64,000 nt of DNA from NCBI GenBank assembly GCA_963732925.1, contig CAVTBJ010000012.1, positions 248,001 through 312,000 on the forward strand. The letters are read 5' to 3'. Made by a program: the position numbers and the translations under genes. Below the pieces are notes generated by a model that saw nothing but the letters and a program-made list of their open reading frames with translations, had not been told where the DNA came from and made no database searches. Of this stretch, positions 18,929-28,521 are shown one piece after another; position 1 is the first letter of the stretch, and every line of letters begins with the position of its first letter. The DNA is from DASZRZ01 sp963732925 (lineage in GTDB: Bacteria > Acidobacteriota > Terriglobia > Terriglobales > Acidobacteriaceae).

Positions 18929-19969
18929 TTGAGTTTACGCGTTTTGTTTCTTGGCGAGAACTGGTACGGAAGCTGTGCCCGAGCCTGTTGTTATGCCCTT
19001 CGTAGATTGGGATGTGATGTGCAAGATGTGGATGCACAGACCTTTATTCCACAGGTGAGGCTACGAAGTTCTCGTTTAATGATTCGCGCGCTCGAGCCGA
19101 GGCTGGTACGCGAGTATAACGACAGGATCTTGCACTGGATCCACCATCTTCGCCCACAAATACTGCTGTCCTTCAAGGGTCTTTACGTTGAGCCAAACAC
19201 ATTGCATGTCGCCAGAGAGCGTGGGGTCATCCTGTACAACTACTATCCTGATCGCATGATTTTTGCTTGTGGCACGATGTTGGAGCAGAGCTTGCCAGAA
19301 TACGACTGCATTTTTGACACCAAGAAATACTGGGACGGCGACGCAAAAATGCGCATTCGATTGAGACACCGAGTCTTTCTTCCCCACGGCTACGACCCTG
19401 AACTCCATTATGTCCCTGAATTGACGATTTCGGATGGGAAACAGTTTGGGGCCGATGCCATTTTTATAGGAACATATACTGAGTACAAACGAAGCATCTT
19501 GTCGGGACTTAAGCGTCTGTGCCCTACTCTTCAACTGCAAGTATGGGGAAATCAGTGGGATCGCTGCGGCGCTCCCGAATTGAAGGCATCGATTGCTGGT
19601 AGTGCGATTGAGGGTAGGTCCTATACAAAAGCGATTAAAGCCGCGAAAATTAATTTGGCTATTATGGGAGTCAATCCCGGGGCTAAAGATGAAACTACAA
19701 CTCGGACTTACGAAATTCCGGCCTGCGGCGGTTTCATGCTGCACGAGCGCACTGCGGAATTAACCGAGCTGTTTGTAGAAGGAGAAGAGGTGGCTTGCTT
19801 CGACTCCGTGGAAGAATTGGCTGAAAAGGTGGAGTTTTATCTGGCATATCCCGAGGAACGCGAGCGGGTCGCTGCGGGCGGGCATCGACGATGCGTCCCG
19901 GCGTATTCATACGATATCCGAATGCAGACTATTCTGGATTGGTATCGACAGAAAAGAACGGGAGATTGA
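18929..19969 (+). CDS. CgeB-like glycosyltransferase-family protein
   Basis: A 346-aa protein starting at TTG (AAAAGGA just upstream) with LRVLFLGENWYGSCARACCY. It contains a GT-B-like C-terminal half with ADAIFIGTYTEYKRSI, TRTYEIPACGGFMLHE and FDSVEELAEKVEFYL. This order matches the spore-maturation CgeB / Glyco_trans_1_2 family, which is frequent in bacterial surface-glycan loci. Catalysis is not proven for most members. The gene and its right neighbour are visibly richer in A+T than the flanking genes, which suggests separate acquisition. Confidence 0.72.
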   Translation: MSLRVLFLGENWYGSCARACCYALRRLGCDVQDVDAQTFIPQVRLRSSRLMIRALEPRLVREYNDRILHWIHHLRPQILLSFKGLYVEPNTLHVARERGVILYNYYPDRMIFACGTMLEQSLPEYDCIFDTKKYWDGDAKMRIRLRHRVFLPHGYDPELHYVPELTISDGKQFGADAIFIGTYTEYKRSILSGLKRLCPTLQLQVWGNQWDRCGAPELKASIAGSAIEGRSYTKAIKAAKINLAIMGVNPGAKDETTTRTYEIPACGGFMLHERTAELTELFVEGEEVACFDSVEELAEKVEFYLAYPEERERVAAGGHRRCVPAYSYDIRMQTILDWYRQKRTGD

Positions 19970-19979
19970 AAGAAAAGCT

Positions 19980-20750
19980 ATGAGCCAACATGATCCATTG
20001 GTTTCAGTTTTGTTTATCACTTTCAATCGAATCGAGCTTCTTGAGAGGACAGTAAATTCTTTTCTTGCGAATACCCGTTATTCTAACTTGGAACTGGTCG
20101 TGACTGATGATTGTAGCCTTCCGGAAGTGCAAAAGCAAATTCAAGGTTTAGTTCTAGATAGAGTTGTATTATCGACTCGTAACCGGGGGCTTGGCGCCAA
20201 TACTAACGCCGGTCTTGCAGCTTGCTCCGGGAAGTACATTGTCTCGTTACAAGATGACTGGGAATGCCGAGGACCTTGCGAATATCTTAGCGATGCAGTC
20301 TCGGTTTTTGAATCGCAACCAGCCGTGGGTTACGTGCCATTTTACGGTTGGGATCGGGTGCCCCAACATTCACGCCCTATTCTCGGACCTCATTCCGAGT
20401 GTTATTTTTTGGAGCAGGGGAATGGGCCGCCGATTTACACAGATACGCCCCATCTCAAATCGAAGGTGTTCGTGGACTGCATGGGCAAATATCGCGAGGG
20501 CTGTAAAATGGAAAAAACAGAGCTTGATTTTCGGATCCGCTTTTCTCAGCAAACGGCATTCAAAAGTGCCTATTTTCCAAAATATTATAATACTACATTT
20601 GTGCATATTGGCGAGGCCGACAGCTGGCGAGGCAAAGATTGGAGGTCCCGCTTTACTCGGCAGTGTGGCGCTTACGGTCACGCCGTCGAGCAGCGGTACC
20701 CCAAGTTGTTCCGGAGTTCCAAGTGTGTTTATCGGGCCTTTTTTCGATGA
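19980..20750 (+). CDS. Glycosyltransferase family 2
   Basis: A 256-aa GT-A protein: PLVSVLFITFNRIELLERTV at the start, ELVVTDDCSLPEV, and the metal site in SLQDDWECRGP. It is shorter than the other GT2 genes here and A+T-rich like the CgeB-like gene immediately upstream (10 bp apart), so the two may have arrived together. The ribosome site (GAAAGAAAAG) is weak. 89 bp without a gene follow. Confidence 0.82.
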   Translation: MSQHDPLVSVLFITFNRIELLERTVNSFLANTRYSNLELVVTDDCSLPEVQKQIQGLVLDRVVLSTRNRGLGANTNAGLAACSGKYIVSLQDDWECRGPCEYLSDAVSVFESQPAVGYVPFYGWDRVPQHSRPILGPHSECYFLEQGNGPPIYTDTPHLKSKVFVDCMGKYREGCKMEKTELDFRIRFSQQTAFKSAYFPKYYNTTFVHIGEADSWRGKDWRSRFTRQCGAYGHAVEQRYPKLFRSSKCVYRAFFR

Positions 20751-20838
20751 CTCTTCGGATTTGTTATCTGCTGATGTTTACTGAAGTTCGAGAAATTAGA
20801 GTCGTCGTGTAAAGCAGGAAAGTTGATTTCGGCAGGAT

Positions 20839-22002
20839 ATGAAGGTTGTGCTACATGCGCCCTCGGCCCGCATTGGTGGCGCCCTGAATTATATGACGGC
20901 CATTGTGCCGGAGCTTGCCTCGGCTGCCCCAGACTGTGACTTTCTAGCGGTGCTGCCGGCGCGCTCGATTGCGAAGATTCCGAAGCAAGCCAATTTTCGC
21001 GTCATCCCCGTCGAGGAAATGGGGCCATTGGGGCGCTTGTGGTACGACCAGGGCGTCCTTAGGCGGTTTCTCAAGAGCGAAAAAATCGATGTCTTGTTCT
21101 CTACGGCCAATACTGGGATGGTGCTTCCTCCCTGCCGTCAGGTACTCCTGGTCCGAAACAGTTTGTATTTCTCCAGGCTTTATAAGGAACGTATTCTTCC
21201 GTGGCAGCCCAAAAGGTTTCAAACTTCACATGCACTCCGCCAGGTATTGGTGAGTTCGTCCATTCGGTCCTCCCACGTAGTAATGACCCCGTCCCACGCC
21301 ATGATGGATGAGGTACGCAGGGAACTCCAGTTTCCGGCCTCAAAGGCAGTCGTCAATCACTATGGAGTAGATGTCGGTCGGTTCGGTAATGGAGCCCGGC
21401 GAACCAGCAACGGTCGTCTCAAGCTCGTTTTTACAGGCCTGTATTCGGAGCACAAAAACGTTGGGACGTTATTCGATGCCATGCTGGAGTTGCAGCGGGC
21501 CGAAATTCCATGCCATCTGATAACGCCAGCCGATCCGGCATGGGAGGGAGTCTCGAATCCTATCCGCCATCAGGACGTGTTGCGAGCGCAAAAGCTCAGG
21601 GGAGCCGGCCACGTCTCATTTACCGGCGTGCTTTCTGGCGCAGAAATCGCAGGCCTATACCGGGAGGCGGATATTTTCGTCTACCCGTGCGTCATCGAAT
21701 CCTTCGGACATCCGCTGTTAGAGGCAATGGCGGCCGGCCTACCTGTAGTGGCGGCCGATACCCCTCTCAATCGCGAATTGGCCGGCGACGCTGCCGTGTA
21801 CTTCGAGCCTTATGATCCGCAAGGCTTTGCAAGCAAGATATGCCAGGTTGCAGAGTCTCCAGAGCTGCGAAGCAAGCTGGTAACTGCCGGACGAGAACGA
21901 TGTCGGCAGTTTACGTGGCGCGATCACGCGGAACGTCTATTACAGGCGTTCTCCGGGGCTGCATTGAAACAGGAGGAGGTCGCGACAGAGGTCTTCCAAT
22001 GA
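20839..22002 (+). CDS. Glycosyltransferase family 4
   Basis: A 387-aa GT-B enzyme. The acceptor half begins MKVVLHAPSARIGGALNYM. The donor half has KLVFTGLYSEHKNVGTLF and the E-x7-E motif in YPCVIESFGHPLLEAMAAG. It resembles mannosyl/rhamnosyl-type GT4 enzymes of polysaccharide loci, but the sugar cannot be assigned. Its stop overlaps (ATGA) a short frame that looks like the beginning of a lost GT2 gene. Confidence 0.87.
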   Translation: MKVVLHAPSARIGGALNYMTAIVPELASAAPDCDFLAVLPARSIAKIPKQANFRVIPVEEMGPLGRLWYDQGVLRRFLKSEKIDVLFSTANTGMVLPPCRQVLLVRNSLYFSRLYKERILPWQPKRFQTSHALRQVLVSSSIRSSHVVMTPSHAMMDEVRRELQFPASKAVVNHYGVDVGRFGNGARRTSNGRLKLVFTGLYSEHKNVGTLFDAMLELQRAEIPCHLITPADPAWEGVSNPIRHQDVLRAQKLRGAGHVSFTGVLSGAEIAGLYREADIFVYPCVIESFGHPLLEAMAAGLPVVAADTPLNRELAGDAAVYFEPYDPQGFASKICQVAESPELRSKLVTAGRERCRQFTWRDHAERLLQAFSGAALKQEEVATEVFQ

Positions 22003-22058
22003 ACTTAGTAGCATCGGCTTCAATATTGATGTTTACCTGTAACGAAGAAAGCCATTAA
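21999..22058 (+). pseudogene. Possible remnant of a GT2 gene start
   Basis: A 19-codon frame opens at an ATGA overlap with the GT4 stop and reads MNLVASASILMFTCNEESH before a stop. SILMFTCNEE resembles the opening strand of a GT2 (compare SVLIPTYNEE in the gene 60 bp downstream). It may be a decayed start of the original GT2 gene in this position, or a coincidental leader peptide. The evidence is short. Confidence 0.3.
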
Positions 22059-22115
22059 GAGAAAAGCAGGAGCAGAAGCAGATTTTCAAGAAATGTTTTG
22101 CTTGAGAAGAAAATT

Positions 22116-23018
22116 ATGGTGTCAGTTCTCATCCCGACCTATAACGAGGAGCTAAATCTCCCAGACTGCCTCCGCAGCACGACTGGATGGAGCGATGACG
22201 TGTGGGTATTAGATTCCTTCAGTACGGACAGGACGGTGGAGATCGCCCATGCAGCCGGCGCAAAGGTAGAGCAACATGCTTGGGAAGGCTATGCCCGACA
22301 GAAGAACTGGGGATTGGATAATCTCCCACTTTTACATTCTTGGGTGCTGATTTTGGATGCCGATGAGCGGCTCTCTCCCGAGTTGGCTTCCGAAATTACA
22401 GATCTGGTCGGGCGCGATGGCGACGGTTCTGACGGGTTTTATCTCAATCGGCGTTTTATCTTCTATGGCAAATGGATACGGCATTGCGGCTGGTATCCGA
22501 GCTGGAATCTTAGACTTTTCCGTAGGGGTCGAGCGCGTTATGAAGCTCGCGACGTGCACGAGCACGTCATCTTGGACGGCATAGCCGATTATTGTAAGCA
22601 CGACCTGATTCATGAAGATTTCCGAGACCTGAGTTGCTGGATTGAGAAGCACAACAGGTACGCTACTCTTGAAGCGCAAGAACTGAAGCGAGCCCGTGAA
22701 GGAGGGAGCACGGAGCTGAACACGGGTTTATTTCGTGGTGCGATTGAACGCAAGCGTTTCATCAAAACGCGAATCTGGCCGTATCTTCCATTCAGACCTT
22801 TGGTGTTTTTCTTTTACATGTATTTCTTGCGGCTCGGCTTTCTTGACGGAGCGCATGGATTTCGCTTTTGCATCATGCACGCAATTTTTCAAGAGTTCTG
22901 TTCGATGAAATTGTGGGAGCTTGAGAACTACAAATCGGGGGCTCCCGTCGATGGTATCAGGGCTCCAAAGGCAGTCGTCTCCGGAAAGGACGTGCGGGCG
23001 CAAACTGGCCCGGCTTAG
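22116..23018 (+). CDS. Glycosyltransferase family 2, WaaE/KdtX-like
   Basis: A 301-aa GT2 with VSVLIPTYNEELNLPDCL at the start, DDVWVLDSFSTDRTVEIA, WVLILDADERLSPELA as the metal site, and a C-terminal hydrophobic, aromatic patch (LVFFFYMYFLRLGFLDG). This is the layout of the LPS-core beta-glucosyltransferase WaaE/KdtX group, which is also widespread in exopolysaccharide loci. The ATG at 22116 is preferred for the domain start; a TTG at 22098 adds six codons. It likely transfers glucose or a related sugar at the membrane surface. Confidence 0.83.
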   Translation: MVSVLIPTYNEELNLPDCLRSTTGWSDDVWVLDSFSTDRTVEIAHAAGAKVEQHAWEGYARQKNWGLDNLPLLHSWVLILDADERLSPELASEITDLVGRDGDGSDGFYLNRRFIFYGKWIRHCGWYPSWNLRLFRRGRARYEARDVHEHVILDGIADYCKHDLIHEDFRDLSCWIEKHNRYATLEAQELKRAREGGSTELNTGLFRGAIERKRFIKTRIWPYLPFRPLVFFFYMYFLRLGFLDGAHGFRFCIMHAIFQEFCSMKLWELENYKSGAPVDGIRAPKAVVSGKDVRAQTGPA

Positions 23019-23096
23019 CCTTTGCAGCCCGCACTCTTCCGTGCACTATGCGCTAGCTGCCGTTGCTGGTACCTTTTCCCAAGGTGACGTGAAGTC

Positions 23097-23822
23097 GTGT
23101 CTTCCTTCCATCCAACAGCAACCCAGGTTCCTGCTGGCGCAGGTGCGGTTGACTTCCACAATCGGCTTGCCGCCTCGTGGGAAGGTAAGTACCGCAAGGG
23201 GCGATTCTCCGCGCGCTTGGAATTGCTGAAGCGAATGCTGCAGGTTCAGGATATCTCAAATAAGAATTGGCTCGATGCCGGCTGCGGTACTGGCATATTT
23301 TCGCGCTGGCTGGCCGAACGCGGGGCCTCGGTTCTTGCGATCGATGCCGCACCCGCCATGATCGAGCAGGCGAGACAGCTTTCCAGCGATTCCGCGGTTC
23401 GCGGCCGCCTGAGCTATTCGGTCGGGGATATCGGGCAGTTGCAATTTGCCGACGGATCCTTCGACGGCGTTCTGTGTTCGAGTGTTCTGGAATACGTAGC
23501 CAGCCCAGTCGATTGCCTGCGTGAATTTGAGCGCGTCTTGCGGCCACAAGGGCGGCTCATCTTGTCCGTGCCGAACTCCCGCTCCGGGGTTCGAATGGGA
23601 CTGCGGAGTGTTTCCATGGCGAGCGGCTTGGCAGGCCGGGCTTGGCCAAAGTGGATCGCGCACTCTCAGCATCAGTTTTCGCGAAAGAGCATTTTGGATT
23701 TGCTGGGAGCATCCGGATTCCGGACTGCCTCGGTTGAGGCGTTCGGTATTGAGCTGCCAATGCGGATTCAAAGATTTTCGTTTGTTGGTCCGCTCTGGAT
23801 GATTTCAGCCAGTCGAATTTAG
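23097..23822 (+). CDS. Class I SAM-dependent methyltransferase
   Basis: A 241-aa methyltransferase with NWLDAGCGTGIFSRWLAERG (motif I), LAIDAAPAMIEQA, GVLCSSVLEYVASP and RVLRPQGRLILSVPN. It is of the UbiE/BioC type but lies inside the glycan locus. The start is a GTG at 23097 (no ATG fits), about 80 bp after the GT2 stop. The bi-domain oxidoreductase follows within 10 bp. The substrate is unknown; a glycan hydroxyl or carboxyl is plausible from context. Confidence 0.82.
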   Translation: MSSFHPTATQVPAGAGAVDFHNRLAASWEGKYRKGRFSARLELLKRMLQVQDISNKNWLDAGCGTGIFSRWLAERGASVLAIDAAPAMIEQARQLSSDSAVRGRLSYSVGDIGQLQFADGSFDGVLCSSVLEYVASPVDCLREFERVLRPQGRLILSVPNSRSGVRMGLRSVSMASGLAGRAWPKWIAHSQHQFSRKSILDLLGASGFRTASVEAFGIELPMRIQRFSFVGPLWMISASRI

Positions 23823-23831
23823 GAACTTGGG

Positions 23832-26052
23832 ATGAAGCAGCTATTGCAATACGTGCGCAGCGGCGAAACTGCGGTGGTCGAAGTTCCGGCGCCGGCGGCG
23901 ACGCCCTCCATGTTGCTGGTGCGGAACCGGGCGTCTCTGGTGTCCGCCGGCACCGAACGCACGCTGGTAGAGTTCGCGGAAAAAAATCTGCTGCAGAAGG
24001 CTGCTTCCCGTCCCGATCTGGTTCGGCAGGTCATGGAAAAAGCGCGCCGCGATGGCCTGCTTCCAACCATGCAAGTCGCGCTGAACCGGCTGGACCATCC
24101 TATGGCGATGGGCTACAGCTGCGCCGGTACCGTGATCGCCGTGGGCGAGAGCGCCGGAGATTACCAGGTAGGAGATCGCGTGGCCTGCTGCGGGTTTGGC
24201 TACGCCTCCCACAGCGAAATCGTTTCCGTGCCGCACATGCTTGCGGCCAAGGTGCCATCCGGTTTCGCCGTCAACCTTGAGCACGCGGCCTTTGCCACGG
24301 TTGGCGCCATTGCCATGCATGGGGTTCGCCTGTCGGGAGCCGCGCTGGGAGACGTCGTGGTAGTGCTCGGGCTGGGATTGATTGGGCAAATCACGGTGCA
24401 GCTTCTGAAAGCCGCGGGCTGCCAGGTGGTCGCGATGGACCCGGTGGCAACGCGAGCCAAACTGGCGGGGCGAATGGGAGCGATAGCCGCCATCTCGCCA
24501 TCCGATCTGCATTCGGCGGTGATGCGTGCCACCCCGCACGGCGCCGACGCGGTGCTGATTACAGCGGGCTCTCCGGACGACGGGCCTGTGACGCTGGCGG
24601 CGGAAGTCGCGCGGGACCGGGCATCCGTGGTGGCCGTGGGCGCGGTTGGGCCTGAATCTGCCGCGCAAGCTCTATTACGAAAAAGAGCTGGACTTCCGGG
24701 TTTCACGCTCCTATGGCCCCGGCCGCTACGATCCGCAATATGAGGAGCGCGGTCAGGACTATCCAATTGGATATGTTCGCTGGACGGAAGGCCGAAACCT
24801 GCAGGCCTTTTTGGATCTGCTGGCAGCGGGCAAGCTGGACCTTGAATCTCTGATTTCTCACCGCTTTGCCATCGAAGAAGCTCCTCGGGCATATGAATTG
24901 ATTTCCGGCAAAACGCAGGAACCTTCGCTGGGCGTGCTGATCACCTATCCCGAGCGCAGTACCGAGCCAGCAACTTCCATCACAATCGCGCCCCATACGC
25001 CTTCCAGCGCTGGCACGCGGTTAGGACTGCTGGGCGCCGGTGCCTTTGCGACGGGAACGCTGCTGCCGGCCATAAAGGCCGCTGGAGCCGAGTTGGTTTC
25101 CGTTTGTGCGCGCAATGGGGCAACCTCAGTCCATGCCGCGCGCAAGTTTGGCTTCGCCCGAGCGACAACCAGCGAGCGCGACCTGCTGGCCGACCCGGAG
25201 GTCAATCTGGTCGCCATTTGTACCCGCCACAATCTTCATGCCGCGCAAGTGGTCTCGGCACTCAGGGCGGGGAAGCACGTTTTCTGCGAGAAACCGTTGT
25301 GTTTAACGTATGAGGAGTTACAGGCTGTTTGCCAGGCGTACCAGTCGGCGCCGGCATGCAGTCTTATGGTCGGCTATAACCGCCGCTTTGCTCCCATGGC
25401 AGTTCGTCTGAAGCAGTTCGTCGAGCGCGTTCGAGAGCCCCTGGTGCTGAACTATCGGGTGAACGCCGGATATGTGCCAGCGACTCACTGGGTACAAAAT
25501 CCTCACGAGGGCGGTGGCCGTATTGTGGGTGAGATGTGCCATTTCGTAGATCAGCTTATGTTTCTGTCCGGCTCGCAGCCTGTGCGAGTGCAGGCCACGG
25601 CGTTGGCCGACAATGGCCGCTACAGCGGAGATAACATCGTGGCCAGGCTGGACTTCGCGGATGGTTCTCTGGGGACACTCACCTATGTGGCGAACGGGAG
25701 TCGCGCATTCTCCAAAGAGCGTCTGGAGGTTTTCGGAGGCGGGACTTCGGCTGTGTTGGATGACTTTCGCACGCTCGAACTTGCGGACAGCAAGCGGCGA
25801 ACCTTTCGTTCACGTTTCGGACAGGATAAGGGACACAAAGGAGAGTGGCAGGAAATCAGGAAATCACTCGAGGCCGGAGAGGGAGTGCCCATTTCGTTCG
25901 AGGAACTGGTCGCGTCTACTCTCGCCGTGTTTGCCATCCGGGAATCGGCGAAGACCGGTGCTGCCGTCGAGATCGACACGGCGGGATTTCTGGCTGCTGT
26001 CGGGCAGCAGGCCGGTCAACTTAGCCCTGCTTCTCGGGAGGCTGAAAGATGA
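23832..26052 (+). CDS. Bi-domain oxidoreductase: alcohol-dehydrogenase-like + Gfo/Idh/MocA (one frameshift)
   Basis: The N-terminal ~370 residues are a medium-chain (zinc-type) alcohol-dehydrogenase fold with the nucleotide motif VVVLGLGLIGQ. The C-terminal ~350 residues are a Gfo/Idh/MocA dehydrogenase with LGLLGAGAFATGTLLPAI and the EKP motif in HVFCEKPLCL. Continuity is broken near 24650, where VVAVGAVG should run on to LNLPRKLYYEKELDFRVS in the next frame, so one extra base is likely. Fused proteins of this kind recur beside heparinase-like and C5-epimerase genes in bacterial sugar-polymer loci; the reaction is undefined. It overlaps the C5-epimerase gene by ATGA. Confidence 0.82.
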
Positions 26053-27047
26053 GTTCGGCCGCAACCGCCGTGCGCCCGAGCCGTTTCCAGTACTATCGCA
26101 GAATCTATTCCGCGTATCTCACTCCAGCGAAAAGCCAGCTTACCTTCTGGCATGACCGGCCCGAACCGAACGCAAAGGCTTCTCGAGACCATCTTGGGGA
26201 GTATTACATGCCGTTTGAGTCCAAGGCGGATTATGCCGGGCCTCGTGATGCCGGCGGCATTCCTCTGCTTGACTACCACGGACAGATCGGACGGCAATAT
26301 AACCCGATTGCCATAGCCCAATACGGACTTGGCAACTACAACCTATTCTGCCGAGGTGGGGAATCGCGGCGCCGGCAGCGGTTCTTGAACGTTGCCGATT
26401 GGCTGGTTGGGAACCTGGAGCGGAATTCAGCCGGGCTTTGGGTATGGCACCACCATTTTGACTGGGACTATCGGACGCCACTGCGCGCGCCCTGGTACTC
26501 CGGACTGGCGCAGGGGCAGGGGATTTCCCTTTTGTTGCGCGCGCATCTCGCTACCGGAGAAATCCGCTATCTGGACGCCGCCGCGCACGCCTTCACGGCT
26601 TTTACTGTTTCAGTGGCTAATGGCGGCGTGAGCTATACAGATGAACAAGGTGATGTCTGGTTCGAGGAATATATTGTTGCTCCGCCCACGCATATCCTGA
26701 ATGGCTTTATCTGGGCGGCCTGGGGAATCTACGACTATAAGCTGGTCATGGGAGATCGGCGGGCCGCCGCTCTGTGGGATGCTGCCATCAAGACCCTAAA
26801 CAAGAACCTCCAGCGCTACGACAATGGATATTGGTCGCTCTACGAGCAATCCGGCACGCGCATGAAGATGATGGCCAGCCCGTTTTATCACGACCTGCAC
26901 ATCACCCAGCTTCGGGTGCTTTATTGGCTGACCGGAGAGGAAGTCTTTCTGCGCTATGCCGAGCGCTGGCAGGCGTACCGGGCAAATAACTTCAAGCGCT
27001 GGCGCGCTCTGGTCTATAAGAGCGTTTTCAAGCTCTGCTACTACTGA
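26049..27047 (+). CDS. D-glucuronyl C5-epimerase family protein
   Basis: A 332-aa (alpha/alpha)-barrel-type protein. The conserved family stretches are visible: IAQYGLGNYNLF, WYSGLAQGQGISLLLRAHL, DVWFEEYI and THILNGFIWAAWGIYDYK. These match the C-terminal catalytic domain of D-glucuronyl C5-epimerase (Glce), which converts D-glucuronate to L-iduronate within heparan-type chains. No signal peptide or membrane helix is seen, so it would act in the cytosol, on a lipid-linked or nascent glycan. It overlaps the bi-domain oxidoreductase gene and is six bases from a WbuB-like GT. Ugd at 31709 would supply UDP-GlcA. The family call is strong; activity on a bacterial polymer is inference. Confidence 0.8.
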   Translation: MSSAATAVRPSRFQYYRRIYSAYLTPAKSQLTFWHDRPEPNAKASRDHLGEYYMPFESKADYAGPRDAGGIPLLDYHGQIGRQYNPIAIAQYGLGNYNLFCRGGESRRRQRFLNVADWLVGNLERNSAGLWVWHHHFDWDYRTPLRAPWYSGLAQGQGISLLLRAHLATGEIRYLDAAAHAFTAFTVSVANGGVSYTDEQGDVWFEEYIVAPPTHILNGFIWAAWGIYDYKLVMGDRRAAALWDAAIKTLNKNLQRYDNGYWSLYEQSGTRMKMMASPFYHDLHITQLRVLYWLTGEEVFLRYAERWQAYRANNFKRWRALVYKSVFKLCYY

Positions 27048-27052
27048 CCGGG

Positions 27053-28339
27053 ATGAACATCCTTTACGTTTCCCAGTATTTTCCGCCGGAGATGGGGGCG
27101 CCCGCCGCCCGGGTCTCGGAGCTTTCCCGGCAATGGGTGGAGATGGGACACCAGGTGACGGTGCTTACCGGATTTCCCAACCACCCCACCGGCGTTGTTC
27201 CGCCGGAATACCGCCCGCGCCTGCGGAGGTTGACCTGTAGGGAGCAGTATCACGGTGTGGATGTCATTCGGACGTGGCTCTGGCCCTTGCCGAACCGCAA
27301 AGGACACGAGCGGATCCGCAACTACGCTTCTTTCTGCTGCTCGGCAGCCATTCGTGGACTCTTCTTAAAGCGCCCGGATGTAGTGATCGGGACTTCTCCT
27401 CAGTTACTCGTACCGCTCTCGGCCTGGTGGCTTTCGCGTGCGATGCGTGTTCCGTTCATCTTCGAAGTCCGCGATTTATGGCCGGAATCTCTGGAAGCAG
27501 TGGGTGTTTCCCGGCAGGATTCCATGATTTACCGGAGTTTGCACCATCTGGCTGGTTTTCTTTACCGCAATTGTCGGCAGATCGTGGTAGTTACTCCTGC
27601 ATTCAAGGAGCGATTACTCCATAACTGGGGGATTTCGGCGGAAAAAATCTCCGTGGTGGAAAACGGCGTGGAAACCGATCTGTTCACGCCGGAGGGCGAT
27701 GACGGCGACTTCCGCCGTCAGCTTGGACTTGAGGGCAAGCTGGTAATTGCCTATATCGGCACCTTTGGGAATGCGCATGGGCTGGAAACCGTGCTGGAGG
27801 CCGCAGAGCGGGTCGCAATCCGAATTCCAGAGGCACAATTTCTGCTGGTGGGGGAAGGCGCGGAGAAGGAACGCATTGCCGCGCAGGCCCGCCAGCGGGG
27901 GCTATCGAACGTCACTCTCCTCGGCCAGCAACCCCGAGAGCGGATTCCGTCGCTCATACGTGCCGCTGACGTCTGCCTGGCGATGCTCAAGAAATCGGAG
28001 GTATTCGAGACCGTGATTCCGACCAAAATGCTCGAATTCATGGCCTGCGGCCGTCCCGTGATTTTGACCGCGCGCGGGCAAGCGGCTGCTGTCCTAGACG
28101 CAGCAGGCGGAGGCCTGGCAATTCCCCCTGAAAAACCGGAAGAACTGGTGAGAGCCGTTGATTTGATGGCGAAAGACCCACAGCTTCGTCAATCTTTGGG
28201 CAGAAGCGGCCAAAAATATATCGTGGCACGCCTTTCCAGGGAAGAAACCGCACTTCGGTACATCAAAGTAATAGGTCGGCTGCGGACCGGAAGCATTCCC
28301 AAAACGGAAACTCGCCCATTTCAGCGCGGCCAATTGTGA
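27053..28339 (+). CDS. WbuB-like glycosyltransferase family 4
   Basis: A 428-aa GT4 with MNILYVSQYFPPEMGAPAAR at the start, PFIFEVRDLWPESL, KISVVENGVETDLF and LVIAYIGTFGNAHGLETVLE. The ending is an altered donor motif (IPTKMLEFMACGRPVI) typical of the WbuB/L-fucosamine-transferase-like group. The start is an ATG six bases after the C5-epimerase stop. It is the last gene of the continuous plus-strand run; a 182-bp gap with a sigma-54-type promoter follows. Confidence 0.87.
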   Translation: MNILYVSQYFPPEMGAPAARVSELSRQWVEMGHQVTVLTGFPNHPTGVVPPEYRPRLRRLTCREQYHGVDVIRTWLWPLPNRKGHERIRNYASFCCSAAIRGLFLKRPDVVIGTSPQLLVPLSAWWLSRAMRVPFIFEVRDLWPESLEAVGVSRQDSMIYRSLHHLAGFLYRNCRQIVVVTPAFKERLLHNWGISAEKISVVENGVETDLFTPEGDDGDFRRQLGLEGKLVIAYIGTFGNAHGLETVLEAAERVAIRIPEAQFLLVGEGAEKERIAAQARQRGLSNVTLLGQQPRERIPSLIRAADVCLAMLKKSEVFETVIPTKMLEFMACGRPVILTARGQAAAVLDAAGGGLAIPPEKPEELVRAVDLMAKDPQLRQSLGRSGQKYIVARLSREETALRYIKVIGRLRTGSIPKTETRPFQRGQL

Positions 28340-28463
28340 ACTTTACTAGCCCTTTTCCCTAGTTACTGAAAAAGTTTGCAGTTCCCAACGCTAGAGCCAC
28401 GGCTCACGATCCCGTATGCTATTGAAATTAGGGTGTCTGACGTTGTGGGGTCCTTCCGGAGTT

Positions 28464-28480
28464 TTGGCGGCCGAGTTGCT
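28464..28480 (+). promoter_or_regulatory. Sigma-54 (-24/-12) promoter
   Basis: The sequence TTGGCGGCCGAGTTGCT matches the sigma-54 layout TTGGCACG-N4-TTGCW. The GG (28466-28467) and GC (28478-28479) have the required spacing and both outer blocks (TTGGC, TTGCT) are perfect. It lies 42 bp before the GTG start of the PEP-CTERM gene and points the same way. PEP-CTERM genes are known to be driven by sigma-54 with the PrsK/PrsR pair in several bacteria, so location and motif support each other. No enhancer site was identified upstream. Confidence 0.72.
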
Positions 28481-28521
28481 CTTACTATCGGCGTCTCAAT
28501 GGGGACTCGGAGGAACGCGAC

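Noticed and set aside
20164..20784. 206-codon frame overlapping the GT2 at 19980
   Set aside because: It is a shifted reading of the GT2 gene; the GT2 frame holds the conserved DDCS and DDW motifs.
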